Below, one piece after another: positions 9,916-19,109 of a stretch of DNA of 64,000 bases (within the stretch, counting starts at the first letter, position 1; the number at the start of each line of letters is the position of its first letter). The stretch lies in the NCBI RefSeq assembly GCF_000717275.1, contig NZ_JNYV01000008.1:1-64000 (forward strand), in the 5' to 3' direction. Below the pieces are notes generated by a model. It ran no database searches and was not told the origin of the DNA. It was given only the letters and a program-made list of their open reading frames with translations. The stretch is from Kitasatospora arboriphila (lineage in GTDB: Bacteria; Actinomycetota; Actinomycetes; Mycobacteriales; Mycobacteriaceae). The position numbers were made by a program, and so were the translations under genes.

Positions 9916-9975
9916 GGTCTGTGTGAGTTCGGTCAGCGGGAACTCGGTCTGCGGGAATTCGGTCAGCGGGAGTTC
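9916..9975. repeat. 15-bp tandem repeat, four copies, spanning the iclR/pcaR stop codon
   Basis: Four units lie end to end: GGTCTGTGTGAGTTC, GGTCAGCGGGAACTC, GGTCTGCGGGAATTC and GGTCAGCGGGAGTTC. Read on the minus strand, the first-transcribed unit contains the last codons (NSR) and the TGA of the regulator gene. The remaining copies lie in the gap before the thiolase. The pattern looks like duplication of the gene's 3' end by replication slippage. Confidence 0.85.
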
Positions 9976-10742
9976 GGGGTCCGGGCGAGGTCGGCCGTGA
10001 TCTGCGCGGCCGTCGTCTGTAACTGCGGGAGCAGATCGGCGTGAACGGCGTCGACGCTGTATCGAGCCGACTGGGTCGATATGTTGATCGCTGCGATCAC
10101 CGCTCCGTCACGTCCGCGCACCGGCGCGGCGAGAGAGCGCAATCCCAGTTCGAGTTCCTCGTCGACGATGCAATAACCATCTCGACGGACCCGGTCGATC
10201 TCCTCTCGGAGCTCGCGCACAGTGGTTTTGGTGTGTTCGGTCAGTGCAACGGGCGAGACCCTGGCGAGGTGATCGTCCAGCTCGTGGTCGTTCAGACCCG
10301 CCAGCAGCACGCGCCCCATCGATGTCGCGTATGCGGGAAACCGGGTGCCGATGGTGATGGAGACCGCCATGATGCGACTCACCGGAACGCGTGCGACGTA
10401 GACGATGTCGTCGCCGTCGAGAATCGACACCGACGCCGACTCATGCACTTTCGCGGTGAGCGCCTCCAGGTGCGGGCCCGCCAGTTCCGGGAGGGACAGA
10501 CTCGACAGGTAGCTGTACCCCAGGTCGAGAACGCGTGGTGTGAGCCAGAAGGCGTTACCGTCCGAGCGCACATAGCCGAGGTCGACGAGGGTGAGGAGAA
10601 ACCTGCGCGCCGCCGGCCGGGACAGTCCGGTTGCTGCCGCGACCTCGCTGACCGTCTGCCTCGGGTGCTCTGCATCGAATGCCCGGATCACCGCCAGCCC
10701 TCGGGCCAGTGACTGCACATGATCGCCAGGAGTGGGTGTCAT
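9963..10742 (-). CDS. pcaR: IclR-family regulator, PcaR-like
   Basis: Starting at MTPTPGDHVQSLARGLAVI, the protein is 259 residues. It has a winged helix-turn-helix (VSEVAAATGLSRPAARRFLL) and an IclR effector domain (VHESASVSILDGDDIVYVARV, FPAYATSMGRVLL). PcaR regulators bind 3-oxoadipate-pathway intermediates and control pca operons. The start overlaps the pcaD stop as ATGA, which implies translational coupling and makes the upstream extension of the frame a pcaD antiparallel artefact. The tandem GTACG repeats between pcaD and pcaI are its most likely target. The C-terminus lies inside a 15-bp tandem repeat. Confidence 0.9.
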   Translation of the reverse strand: MTPTPGDHVQSLARGLAVIRAFDAEHPRQTVSEVAAATGLSRPAARRFLLTLVDLGYVRSDGNAFWLTPRVLDLGYSYLSSLSLPELAGPHLEALTAKVHESASVSILDGDDIVYVARVPVSRIMAVSITIGTRFPAYATSMGRVLLAGLNDHELDDHLARVSPVALTEHTKTTVRELREEIDRVRRDGYCIVDEELELGLRSLAAPVRGRDGAVIAAINISTQSARYSVDAVHADLLPQLQTTAAQITADLARTPNSR

Positions 10743-11512
10743 GCGTCCACGATATGAGCCCGGAGCAGAGCCGAGACCTCTGTTGCCCGTTCCAGGTTCA
10801 CCAGGTGGGCGCCGGGGTCGAGCACCTCGAACCGGGCCCCGGTGATGCCATCGGCCAGGATCTGCACCGTGTCCGGTGGGGTGGAAGGGTCTTGCGCTCC
10901 CGCGATGGCCAGGGTGCGCACCGAGATCGACGTCAGATCGGCACGCGAATCCCACTCCGCGAGAGCTTCGCAGCATGCAGCGTACCCCTCGTCGTCGGTA
11001 CCTCGCACCATGGCGGCCGCCTCGTCGACAACGCCTGGATGCGACTCGGCAAAGCCGGCCGTGAACCACCGTCCGACAACAGCATCGGTGATCGCGCCTG
11101 TCCCCTGTGCCCGCACGGTTGCCGCCCGTTCGGTCCAACCCGCCGGCTCCCCGAACCTTGCAGCGGTACACAGCAGCGACAGGCCGGCGACCCGGTCTGC
11201 CGCCGATATCGCGATGTGCTGCGCCACTGCGCCGCCGAGCGACAATCCGACCAGGTGAAACCGCTCGACACCGAGGGCGCCGAGGGTCGACAGCACGTCG
11301 GCGGCAAGGTCGTCCACCGAATACGGCCCCGGCGGAGCCGGTGAATCTCCGTGTCCACGAAGATCAAAGGCGATCACGCGCAGTCCGCCATCGGCAAGCG
11401 CTGCAATCTGCGGGTCCCACATGGAGCGGTTCGAGCCCAACGATCCGAGGAGCACCACCGTGTCCCGACCGTCCTGCGCCCCGGCCACCGTGCGCGCGAG
11501 ATCAACCGACAT
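10739..11512 (-). CDS. pcaD: 3-oxoadipate enol-lactonase
   Basis: The 257-residue protein is an alpha/beta hydrolase with nucleophile Ser91 in GLSLGG, an acidic residue in AGAQDPSTPPD and the catalytic His in DPGAHLVNLE. PcaD opens 3-oxoadipate enol-lactone to 3-oxoadipate, the point where the catechol and protocatechuate branches meet. The start MSVDLARTV follows a strong GAGGAGGG. The frame runs open far beyond this start only because it is antisense to pcaI. It is the first gene of a minus-strand operon with pcaR, pcaF and a second iclR, and is divergent from pcaIJ. No pcaC fusion and no protocatechuate genes are present. Confidence 0.92.
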   Translation of the reverse strand: MSVDLARTVAGAQDGRDTVVLLGSLGSNRSMWDPQIAALADGGLRVIAFDLRGHGDSPAPPGPYSVDDLAADVLSTLGALGVERFHLVGLSLGGAVAQHIAISAADRVAGLSLLCTAARFGEPAGWTERAATVRAQGTGAITDAVVGRWFTAGFAESHPGVVDEAAAMVRGTDDEGYAACCEALAEWDSRADLTSISVRTLAIAGAQDPSTPPDTVQILADGITGARFEVLDPGAHLVNLERATEVSALLRAHIVDA

Positions 11513-11531
11513 GCACAACCCTCCTCGTTGG

Positions 11532-11583
11532 TGTGTACGCAAATGTGTACGTAGTGCGTACGACTGTACTTGTAGCGTACACG
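11532..11583. promoter_or_regulatory. pcaD/pcaI divergent promoter with GTACG direct repeats
   Basis: Three near-identical 8-mers lie at 11532 (TGTGTACG), 11544 (TGTGTACG) and 11555 (TGCGTACG). Their spacing of 12 and 11 bp is about one helical turn. A further copy in the opposite orientation (CGTACACG) is at 11576. PcaU/PcaR-type IclR operators are known to be built from short repeats with about 10-bp spacing, so this is the best candidate operator for the linked IclR proteins. TATCCT at 11588-11593 ends six bases before the pcaI ATG and could be a -10 element of a leaderless transcript. Confidence 0.65.
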
Positions 11584-11599
11584 ACGCTATCCTTGCGCC

Positions 11600-12349
11600 A
11601 TGCTCGACAAAGTCATCAGCACAGCAACGGCCGCGGTCGCCGACATACCCGACGGCGCGTCCATCGCGGTAGGCGGGTTCGGCCTGGTCGGCGTACCCGA
11701 GGTACTCATCCGCGCCGTCCTCGATCAAGGTGCGACCAACCTGGAAACAGTGAGCAACAATTGCGGCACAAACGGATTCGGCTTGGGGATGCTCCTCGCC
11801 GAACACCGGATCCGCAGGACCATCTCCTCGTACGTCGGTTCGAACGAAGAGTTCGCCCGGCAATATCTGTCCGGTGAACTGGAGGTCGAATTGACCCCAC
11901 AGGGCACCCTGGCCGAGCGGATGCGCGCCGGTGGCGCAGGGATACCGGCATTCTTCACCCCTGCGGGAGTCGGGACACCCGTCGCCGAGGGTGGTCTGCC
12001 CTTGCGATACGACGGATCCGGCGGCGTCCTCACAGCCAGCCCACCGAAAGAGACCCGCGAGTTCGACGGCACCACATACGTTCTCGAACACGGCATCGTC
12101 ACCGACTTCGCCTTCGTGCACGCATGGAAGGGCGACCGCCACGGCAATCTGGTCTACCGCCGGAGCGCCCGCAACTTCAATCCCCCCGCCGCGACCGCAG
12201 GACGAATCACCATTGCCCAGGTCGAGGAACTCGTCGAACCCGGCGAGATCGACCCCGACGCGGTACACACTCCCGGCATCCACGTGCAACGTGTGGTGCA
12301 CGTCGGCAAAGTCGAGGTAGGCATCGAGAAGAGGACGGTACGCCCATGA
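11600..12349 (+). CDS. pcaI: 3-oxoadipate CoA-transferase, alpha subunit
   Basis: This 249-residue protein is the alpha subunit of a two-subunit class I CoA-transferase. It has the glycine-rich [11 protein letters not shown] near the N-terminus and the family signature [11 protein letters not shown]. With PcaJ it moves CoA from succinyl-CoA to 3-oxoadipate. Acetoacetate CoA-transferases (AtoD/ScoA) have the same fold. The choice of PcaI depends on divergence from pcaD and closeness to pcaF and cat genes. There is no clear ribosome binding site; a possible -10 element lies just upstream, which suggests leaderless translation. Its stop overlaps the pcaJ start as ATGA. Confidence 0.88.
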   Translation: MLDKVISTATAAVADIPDGASIAVGGFGLVGVPEVLIRAVLDQGATNLETVSNNCGTNGFGLGMLLAEHRIRRTISSYVGSNEEFARQYLSGELEVELTPQGTLAERMRAGGAGIPAFFTPAGVGTPVAEGGLPLRYDGSGGVLTASPPKETREFDGTTYVLEHGIVTDFAFVHAWKGDRHGNLVYRRSARNFNPPAATAGRITIAQVEELVEPGEIDPDAVHTPGIHVQRVVHVGKVEVGIEKRTVRP

Positions 12350-12987
12350 GCTGGACACGCGAACAGATGGCCGCACGCGTCGCCGACGAACTCGAGAACG
12401 GGCAATACGTCAACCTCGGCATCGGCATGCCCACGTTGGTCCCCAACTACAACTCACCCGGCATCTCGGTCGAATTGCATTCGGAAAACGGAGTTCTCGG
12501 AGTCGGCCCCTACCCCACCGAGCACGAACTCGACCCCGAACTCATCAACGCCGGCAAAGAGACCATCACCGTCAACCCCGGCGCCTCGTACTTCGACTCC
12601 GCCGCCTCGTTCGGCATGATTCGCGGTGGCCATGTAGACGTGGCGGTACTGGGCGCAATGCAGGTCAGCGCCACCGGCGATCTGGCCAATTGGATGGTCC
12701 CGGGCCAGATGGTCAAGGGAATGGGAGGCGCCATGGACCTGGTCCACGGTGCCCGCAAGGTTATCGTCATGATGGAGCACGTCACCCGCAAAGGCGCCCC
12801 CAAGATTCTCGAGCAATGCACATTGCCCCTCACCGGCAAGGCGTGTGTACAACGCATCATCACCGACCTCGCCGTCCTCGACATCACCGACCACGGACTG
12901 CGTTTGGTGCAACTGGCACCCGGCGTGGGTATCGACGACCTCCACAGCAAGACCGGGGCAACGATCCTCGTCGACACCGTCGTGTGA
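12346..12987 (+). CDS. pcaJ: 3-oxoadipate CoA-transferase, beta subunit
   Basis: The 213-residue beta subunit starts at [16 protein letters not shown], where ATG overlaps the pcaI stop by four bases. The conserved SENG box carries the catalytic glutamate, Glu47, which forms the glutamyl-CoA thioester. GIGMPTLV and the MGGAMDL region are also typical. It acts as a heteromer with PcaI in the cytoplasm and activates 3-oxoadipate for thiolysis by PcaF. The gene ends before a large hairpin shared with the convergent catC gene. Confidence 0.9.
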   Translation: MSWTREQMAARVADELENGQYVNLGIGMPTLVPNYNSPGISVELHSENGVLGVGPYPTEHELDPELINAGKETITVNPGASYFDSAASFGMIRGGHVDVAVLGAMQVSATGDLANWMVPGQMVKGMGGAMDLVHGARKVIVMMEHVTRKGAPKILEQCTLPLTGKACVQRIITDLAVLDITDHGLRLVQLAPGVGIDDLHSKTGATILVDTVV

Positions 12988-13036
12988 GCATCTGGGTGTG
13001 GCTGCAGACCATGCCTCGCACAACGCATTTCAACCA

Positions 13037-13095
13037 CAAAAGCATTCAGCCACATCAGCCGGTGCTGAACCGGCCGATGTGGCTGAGTGTTTTGT
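13037..13095. terminator. bidirectional hairpin terminator between pcaJ and catC
   Basis: Two 20-base arms (CATTCAGCCACATCAGCCGG and CCGGCCGATGTGGCTGAGTG) pair with two mismatches around a seven-base loop. CAAAAG precedes the stem and TTTTG follows it, so it can stop both converging transcripts. The hairpin ends just before the catC stop codon. Confidence 0.85.
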
Positions 13096-13100
13096 GCTGT

Positions 13101-13382
13101 TTACTTGATCGAAGATCCGTGCTTGGCCAACGGGGTGACCACGATGTCCATGTACGGGAACAACGGCAGACCCCAGAGCAGGTCGTTGAGCTCGTCGGGA
13201 TCGGCAACGTCGAAGATACTGATGTTGCTGTACTGACCGGCGATGCGCCACAGGTGAACCCACTTGCCCTGCCGCTGCAGGTCCTGCGAGTAGGCCTTCT
13301 CTCGCGCGATGGTCTCGCCCCGCTCGTCGGGGTCGAGATCACGCGGGATGTTCACATCCATACGAACATGGAAGAGTGCCAA
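13101..13382 (-). CDS. catC: muconolactone delta-isomerase
   Basis: The 93-residue protein starts MALFHVRMDVNIPRDLDP and contains YSNISIFDV and LFPYMDIVVTPL, the usual sequence of CatC (length 92-97 in the family). CatC converts muconolactone to 3-oxoadipate enol-lactone, the PcaD substrate. The small proteins form a decamer. It is the last gene of the minus-strand catA-catB-catC set and starts about 28 bp after catB stops. Read-through from pcaJ is blocked by the hairpin just beyond its stop. Confidence 0.95.
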   Translation of the reverse strand: MALFHVRMDVNIPRDLDPDERGETIAREKAYSQDLQRQGKWVHLWRIAGQYSNISIFDVADPDELNDLLWGLPLFPYMDIVVTPLAKHGSSIK

Positions 13383-13410
13383 GGGTTTGTCCTTTCGAGT
13401 TCGGGTGTTG

Positions 13411-14532
13411 TCAGTTGCGGGTCAGCGAGTTGACGACGTCCATGTCGAGCTGGACGCCAAGTCCGGGACCTTCGGGCAGCGCGACCTTGCCGTTCGAATA
13501 CCGAAGTGGCTCTTGTAACAACTCGACCGAGAACAGCAGCGGACCGAACAGTTCGCTCCCATAGTTGATCGCAGGCTCCGAACACGCGAAATGGATCGAC
13601 GCGGCGGTACCGACCGGACCTTCGATCGACGTGGCACCGTGACACGCAACACCGGCCGCCTTGGCGATCGCGGCGATCTCCTTGCTGCGTTGCAGACCAC
13701 CACATTTGGTGGTCTTGACAGCAATCACGTCGGCCGCCCCCTGGCGCACCACATCAAGTGCGTCGTGTGGGGTCTGCACACTCTCGTCGGCCATCAGAGG
13801 GATCGGCAGCAGGTGATTCAACTCGGCCAGCACCTCGATCTGTTCACCTGGCGTGGGCTGTTCGATCAGCTCGACACCACCGTCGGCCAGAGCCGGTAGA
13901 TACCGCAGCGCGGTGAACCGGTCCCACCGGGCATTGATGTCCACCCGTACCCCGGCCCTGCCTTTGAGACTCTCCGCGATGGCAAGGACTCGCGCCGTGT
14001 CGTCGGCCGGCTCGATGGCGCCCATCTTCAGTTTGAAACTGAAGTGCTCTCTGCGGTCGAGCTTCTCGGCAGCCTCGGCGAGGATCTCCTCGACCGGCGC
14101 GGCACCCAGCGCCCACGTGACATCGATGCTGCTTCGAAATGCACCACCCAGCAACGTGTGTACCGGCACATCAAGACACCGCGCCCACGCATCGTGCAGC
14201 GCTATCTCGACAGCGGCCTTCGCGAAACGAGCACCTGCGACCACTCGCTCGATGTCGAGCATGATCCCGGTGATGTCGTCTACGGTGCGGCCCACCAGCA
14301 CCGGGGCGATATAGCGGTCGACGAGGACTTTCATCGTCTCGACCGACTCACCGCCCCACCACGGCCCACCTGGGACAACACCCTCGCCCACGCCGGTGAC
14401 CCCACCGTCGACACGAATCGACACCAGCAGGATCGGCTGGGCGTCCATCGATGTGGTGGCGAACTTGTGTGGGCGAACAAGCGGGACGTCGATGATGCGG
14501 GTGTCGACGCCGACGATTTTCAGATCCGGCAC
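13411..14532 (-). CDS. catB: muconate cycloisomerase
   Basis: CatB lactonises cis,cis-muconate to muconolactone. From the GTG start (MPDLKIVGVDTRI) the protein is 373 residues, the usual family length. It belongs to the enolase superfamily: the Lys167/Lys169 pair in FKLKMG, metal ligands Asp198 (VDIN), Glu224 (ELIEQP) and Asp249 (MADE), and Lys273 in VKTTKCGG. I chose the GTG because it lies seven bases beyond the catA stop and matches the family N-terminus; the longer frame would overlap the end of catA. It is coupled to catA in the catABC operon. Confidence 0.94.
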   Translation of the reverse strand: MPDLKIVGVDTRIIDVPLVRPHKFATTSMDAQPILLVSIRVDGGVTGVGEGVVPGGPWWGGESVETMKVLVDRYIAPVLVGRTVDDITGIMLDIERVVAGARFAKAAVEIALHDAWARCLDVPVHTLLGGAFRSSIDVTWALGAAPVEEILAEAAEKLDRREHFSFKLKMGAIEPADDTARVLAIAESLKGRAGVRVDINARWDRFTALRYLPALADGGVELIEQPTPGEQIEVLAELNHLLPIPLMADESVQTPHDALDVVRQGAADVIAVKTTKCGGLQRSKEIAAIAKAAGVACHGATSIEGPVGTAASIHFACSEPAINYGSELFGPLLFSVELLQEPLRYSNGKVALPEGPGLGVQLDMDVVNSLTRN

Positions 14533-14539
14533 AGCCCGC

Positions 14540-15837
<1,298 letters not shown>

Positions 15838-16137
15838 ATGACCGTGCATGAATACCCCCGCGCCGATCGTGCGGACTACTACGCGCTGAGTAGAGAGCGC
15901 ACTCGACTCACACTCACCCTGAGCGCAGCAGTGTTGGCTTTCTTCCTGCCGCTGCCCATTCTCGGTGGATTCACCTCGGTACTGGACGGGGTGCTCTTCC
16001 AGGGACTCACCGTCGCGTGGGTCTACGCGTTCGCCCAGTTCGTCGTCGCAATCGTCGTCGCCCGCTGGTATTCGCATTGGTCGGCTCGGTTCGACCAGCG
16101 ACTCGCGGCCCTGACCACCGGAGAGACCAGCTCATGA
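15838..16137 (+). CDS. DUF485 small membrane protein
   Basis: The 99-residue protein has two membrane segments (LTLSAAVLAFFLPLPILGG and WVYAFAQFVVAIVVARWYSHW) and a charged N-terminus, the DUF485 pattern. DUF485 genes almost always precede a sodium/solute symporter of the ActP/MctC type, as here. The start MTVHEYPRAD is preceded by GCAGAGGTA, and the stop overlaps the symporter ATG (ATGA). It probably forms a small accessory subunit of that transporter, though its biochemical role is not established. Confidence 0.85.
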   Translation: MTVHEYPRADRADYYALSRERTRLTLTLSAAVLAFFLPLPILGGFTSVLDGVLFQGLTVAWVYAFAQFVVAIVVARWYSHWSARFDQRLAALTTGETSS

Positions 16138-17684
16138 CACTTTCTTCAGCACTGCTCTTCGGCGCCCTTGTGGTGGTCACCCTGATCATCACGTGGTGGG
16201 CGTCCAAGCGGAACAAGACAGCGGCCGACCACTATGTCGCCGGCGGCCGACTCTCCGGTAGACAGAACGGCGTCGCGATCGCAGGTGACTTCATCTCGGC
16301 CGCATCATTTCTCGGTGTGACCGGAGCCATCGCGCTCACCGGATTCAACGGGTTCTATCTGGCTGTCTTCGTCCCGATCGCTTTCCTGCTCGCGATGTTG
16401 ATCGTCGCCGAACCCCTGCGAAACCTCGGACGTTTCACCCTCGCCGACGTACTCGCGACGCGGTTTCAGGGGTCGGCCGTCCGCTCGGCCATGGCCACCA
16501 GCACCGTTGTGATCAGCGTGGTCTACCTGGTTGCGCAGCTCGTCGGAGCCGCGCTCATCGTGTCGTTGCTGTTCGATATCAAGTACTACGTGGCCGTGCT
16601 CATCATCGGTGTGCTGACCACGGCGTACACCATGATCGGTGGCATGCTGGCGACCAGCTGGATCCAGATCATCAAGACGGGACTTCTGATCTGCTGCGCG
16701 GTCGCGATGTTCCTGCTGGTGCTCTTTCGGTTCGACTTCAACCCCCTGGGCCCGTTCTCGTCGGCGCTCAGCGAGTTCGGCAAGTCGTTTGTCGGCCCGG
16801 CCCGGTCGTCGGACATGGCCTCGTTCGATCAGCTGTCGCAGATCGTCGGACTGGTCTTGGGTGTTCTCGGCCTGCCGCACGTGATGATCCGCTTCCTCAC
16901 CGTCCCGGATTCGAAGCAGGCCAGATCATCGGCCTACACGGCGATCTGGGTCTTCTTCGCCTTCTATCTCATGATTCCGATCCTCGGTTACGGAGCCGCC
17001 AACATCGTCGGACGTGAGGACATCGCCAAGGAGAACAAGGGCGGAAACCTGGCCGTGGCCCAGCTGGCCGAATCATTGGGTGGCTCACTGCTTCTCGCCT
17101 TTGTGGCCGCAGTCGCCTTCGTCACCATCCTCGCCGCACTCTCCGGTCTGGTCATCGCCACGTCGGGCGCGATCGCCCACGATCTCTATGCGCAGGTGTT
17201 CCGGCGCGGCAAGGTGTCCGAGGTGGGTCAGCATCGCGCCGCCCGCATCGCCACTGTGGCCACGTGCGCCATCGGTGTTCTCATCGCACTCGCGGCAGAG
17301 AAGCAGAACGTGGCGTTCCTGGCCTCCCTCGGAATGTCGATCGCGGCATGCGCCAACCTCCCGGCGCTGCTGTTGACGATGTACTGGCGCCGGATGACCG
17401 CATCTGCGGTGATCAGCGGAATCGTTGTGGGACTGACGTTGTCGATCGCGATCATCCTCGCGAGCCCGGCCATCCACGGCCCCGATGCGCCTCTCGGCTT
17501 CTCCAACCCGGCTCTCGTCGTCGCGCCGATCGCGCTCATCGTGTCCATCGTGGTCGCGCTGATGACGGCACCACGCGGAGACCGTGCAGAAGACGCCACC
17601 GAGACGTTCGACGACATGCGGATCACCGCGCTCACCGGCAAACCGCCCGTGGTGCGGACAACAGATTCCGCCCAGGTCAGCTGA
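16134..17684 (+). CDS. sodium:solute symporter (SSS family, ActP/MctC-like)
   Basis: The 516-residue protein has about thirteen membrane segments and SSS-family sequence: SKRNKTAADHYVAGGRLSG at the N-terminus, GDFISAASFLG for the sodium site, and GGMLATSWIQIIKTGLL. MctC-type members of Corynebacterium carry acetate, propionate and pyruvate. Placement divergent from catA, with shared GTACG boxes, suggests it carries an organic acid that feeds this pathway, possibly indole-3-acetate or an aromatic acid. That substrate is inferred only. It is translationally coupled to the DUF485 gene and followed by a hairpin terminator. Confidence 0.85.
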   Translation: MTLSSALLFGALVVVTLIITWWASKRNKTAADHYVAGGRLSGRQNGVAIAGDFISAASFLGVTGAIALTGFNGFYLAVFVPIAFLLAMLIVAEPLRNLGRFTLADVLATRFQGSAVRSAMATSTVVISVVYLVAQLVGAALIVSLLFDIKYYVAVLIIGVLTTAYTMIGGMLATSWIQIIKTGLLICCAVAMFLLVLFRFDFNPLGPFSSALSEFGKSFVGPARSSDMASFDQLSQIVGLVLGVLGLPHVMIRFLTVPDSKQARSSAYTAIWVFFAFYLMIPILGYGAANIVGREDIAKENKGGNLAVAQLAESLGGSLLLAFVAAVAFVTILAALSGLVIATSGAIAHDLYAQVFRRGKVSEVGQHRAARIATVATCAIGVLIALAAEKQNVAFLASLGMSIAACANLPALLLTMYWRRMTASAVISGIVVGLTLSIAIILASPAIHGPDAPLGFSNPALVVAPIALIVSIVVALMTAPRGDRAEDATETFDDMRITALTGKPPVVRTTDSAQVS

Positions 17685-17717
17685 TCCGGGGCGGCATCCG
17701 CCGACCTCTCGACACCA

Positions 17718-17755
17718 GGCACCTCCCGGCCGGGCACCCAGCCCGCGGGAGGTGT
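17718..17755 (+). terminator. hairpin terminator after the symporter
   Basis: GGCACCTCCCG at the left pairs with CGGGAGGTGTC at the right, with a further GGGC/GCCC stem inside. The following bases (TTGTGTTGTGG) are T-rich but not a clean run. It lies about 35 bp after the symporter stop. Confidence 0.7.
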
Positions 17756-17780
17756 CTTGTGTTGTGGACAGCCCAGACCC

Positions 17781-18084
17781 TCCGACTTCGTGCAGTCCCT
17801 CCGGTTGCAACCGGAGCACGTCGCCGGAGTCGGAGGGTATGGCCGGCCGCGCACAGTCCCTCCGACTTCGTGCAGTCCCTCCGACTGCAACGGGAGGAAG
17901 TGGCCGGAGTCGGAGGGTATGGCCAACGCGCACAGTCACTCCGACTTCGTGCAGCCCCTCCGACTGCAACCGGAGGAAGTCGCCACAATCGGAGGAAATG
18001 ACCGGCCGCGCACAGTCCCTCCGACTTCGTGCAGTCCCTCCGACTGCAACCGGAGGAAGTCGCCGGAGTCGGAGGAAATGACCT
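17781..18084. repeat. four-copy ~80-bp tandem array of hairpin-forming units
   Basis: TCCGACTTCG begins at 17781, 17861, 17940 and 18020, giving periods of 80, 79 and 80 bp. Each unit has an outer inverted repeat (CCTCCGAC near the left, GTCGGAGG near the right) around an inner one (CCTCCG, ACTGCAAC, CGGAGG), so each can fold as a nested hairpin. Copies 2 and 4 are closest; copy 3 has lost part of the right outer arm (ACAATCGG). The array fills the gap between two convergent operons. Open frames across it are repeat artefacts. It resembles REP/palindromic-unit elements, but I recognise no named family. Confidence 0.9.
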
Positions 18085-18092
18085 CCCCCACA

Positions 18093-18134
18093 ACAAAAAC
18101 GGGCACCACATCGTCGCTACGATGTGGTGCCCGT
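18093..18134 (-). terminator. rho-independent terminator of the iacCDF operon
   Basis: A perfect 16-bp stem (ACGGGCACCACATCGT and its complement) with a four-base loop is followed, on the minus strand, by TTTTTGTTG. It lies 22 bp beyond the stop of the dioxygenase reductase gene. This is one of the clearest intrinsic terminators in the window. Confidence 0.92.
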
Positions 18135-18155
18135 ATCGGGTGTTTGTTCGTCCGC

Positions 18156-19109
18156 TCAGTAGAGCTCGATCACCAATTTCTCCGACAACGCTCGTGACAC
18201 GCAGAGCGCCATCTGATTCCCCGCGGCCTTGTCTGCTGCCGACAGGCAGTTGTCGCGGTGGTCCGGCGTCCCTTCGAGCACACCGGATACACATGAACCG
18301 CAGATGCCTTCCTCACAGGACTTGAACACCTCGATGCCGTTGTCTTCGAGGACCTCGAGGATGGACCGGTCGGCCGGGATCTCGAACTCCTCGCCCGTGT
18401 CCAGCTCCACGGCAAAGGCCTTGTCGTCACTCGAGTCGATCACCGTCGCGACGAAGTGCTCGGTGTGAACGTGATCCCCTCCGACCATCGGTGCGAACAC
18501 TGCCGCGACCTGCTCCATGAATCCGTCCGGACCGCAGGTGTACACGTGGGTCGCGCTTGTCACGGTTGACGCCACCTCCGCGAGCACACCGGGCTGCTCC
18601 GACCGCGGTGTCCCGAAATGCAGGTGCACGCGCTCGGAGAAGTCGACCCGGTTCTCCAGCAGGTCCACGAATGCCGCCTGATCACGCGACCGGGCGAAAT
18701 AGTGGAGCTCGAACTCCTCTCCCCACGAATAGATCTCGTAGGCCATGCTCAGCAACGGCGTCACACCGATGCCTCCGGCAATCAAGATGTGCCGGTCGGC
18801 GCCCTTCGCGATCGTGAGCAGATTTCGCGGCTCGCTGATCTTGATGTGGTCGCCGGTGCTCACCTCGTGCAACGCCACCGAACCACCACGGGACTTCGCC
18901 TCCCGCTTCACGGCGATCAGCAACGACGACGGGTCGCTCGGCGGGCTGCACAGCGAGTACTGGCGCAGCACACCGGTGGGGCCCACCACGTCGATGTGGG
19001 CGCCTGCCTCATACCGGACGAACGGGGCGCCGTCCTCACGAGTCAACCGAAGAGTGCGGATGTCCGGCGTCTCCTCGACGACCTCCGCCACCCGCACGAG
19101 CACGCTCAT
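18156..19109 (-). CDS. iacF: Rieske dioxygenase reductase, IacF-like
   Basis: The 317-residue protein passes electrons from NAD(P)H to the IacCD oxygenase. Domain order is flavin-binding (about 1-100, with RQYSLCS), NAD-binding (about 105-220, with GGIGVTPLLSMA) and a C-terminal plant-type [2Fe-2S] ferredoxin with Cys265, Cys270, Cys273 and Cys303. This phthalate-dioxygenase-reductase order differs from benzoate dioxygenase reductase, where the ferredoxin comes first. In the iac cluster IacF is the reductase partner of IacC/IacD. Its ATG overlaps the iacD stop (ATGA), and a strong terminator follows. Confidence 0.88.
   Translation of the reverse strand: MSVLVRVAEVVEETPDIRTLRLTREDGAPFVRYEAGAHIDVVGPTGVLRQYSLCSPPSDPSSLLIAVKREAKSRGGSVALHEVSTGDHIKISEPRNLLTIAKGADRHILIAGGIGVTPLLSMAYEIYSWGEEFELHYFARSRDQAAFVDLLENRVDFSERVHLHFGTPRSEQPGVLAEVASTVTSATHVYTCGPDGFMEQVAAVFAPMVGGDHVHTEHFVATVIDSSDDKAFAVELDTGEEFEIPADRSILEVLEDNGIEVFKSCEEGICGSCVSGVLEGTPDHRDNCLSAADKAAGNQMALCVSRALSEKLVIELY

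Noticed and set aside
11513..12376. Upstream extension of pcaD into a 545-residue protein
   Set aside because: The extension is antisense to pcaI and pcaJ. The true start has a strong ribosome binding site at 11512.
17781..18084. CRISPR array
   Set aside because: The units are about 80 bp and directly adjacent, with no unique spacers and no cas genes.
17584..18294. Several overlapping open frames on both strands across the array, with repeated residues such as QSLRLR and PPTATGG
   Set aside because: They are read-through of the 80-bp repeat units. The repeated peptides appear in more than one frame and have no start signal or codon pattern.
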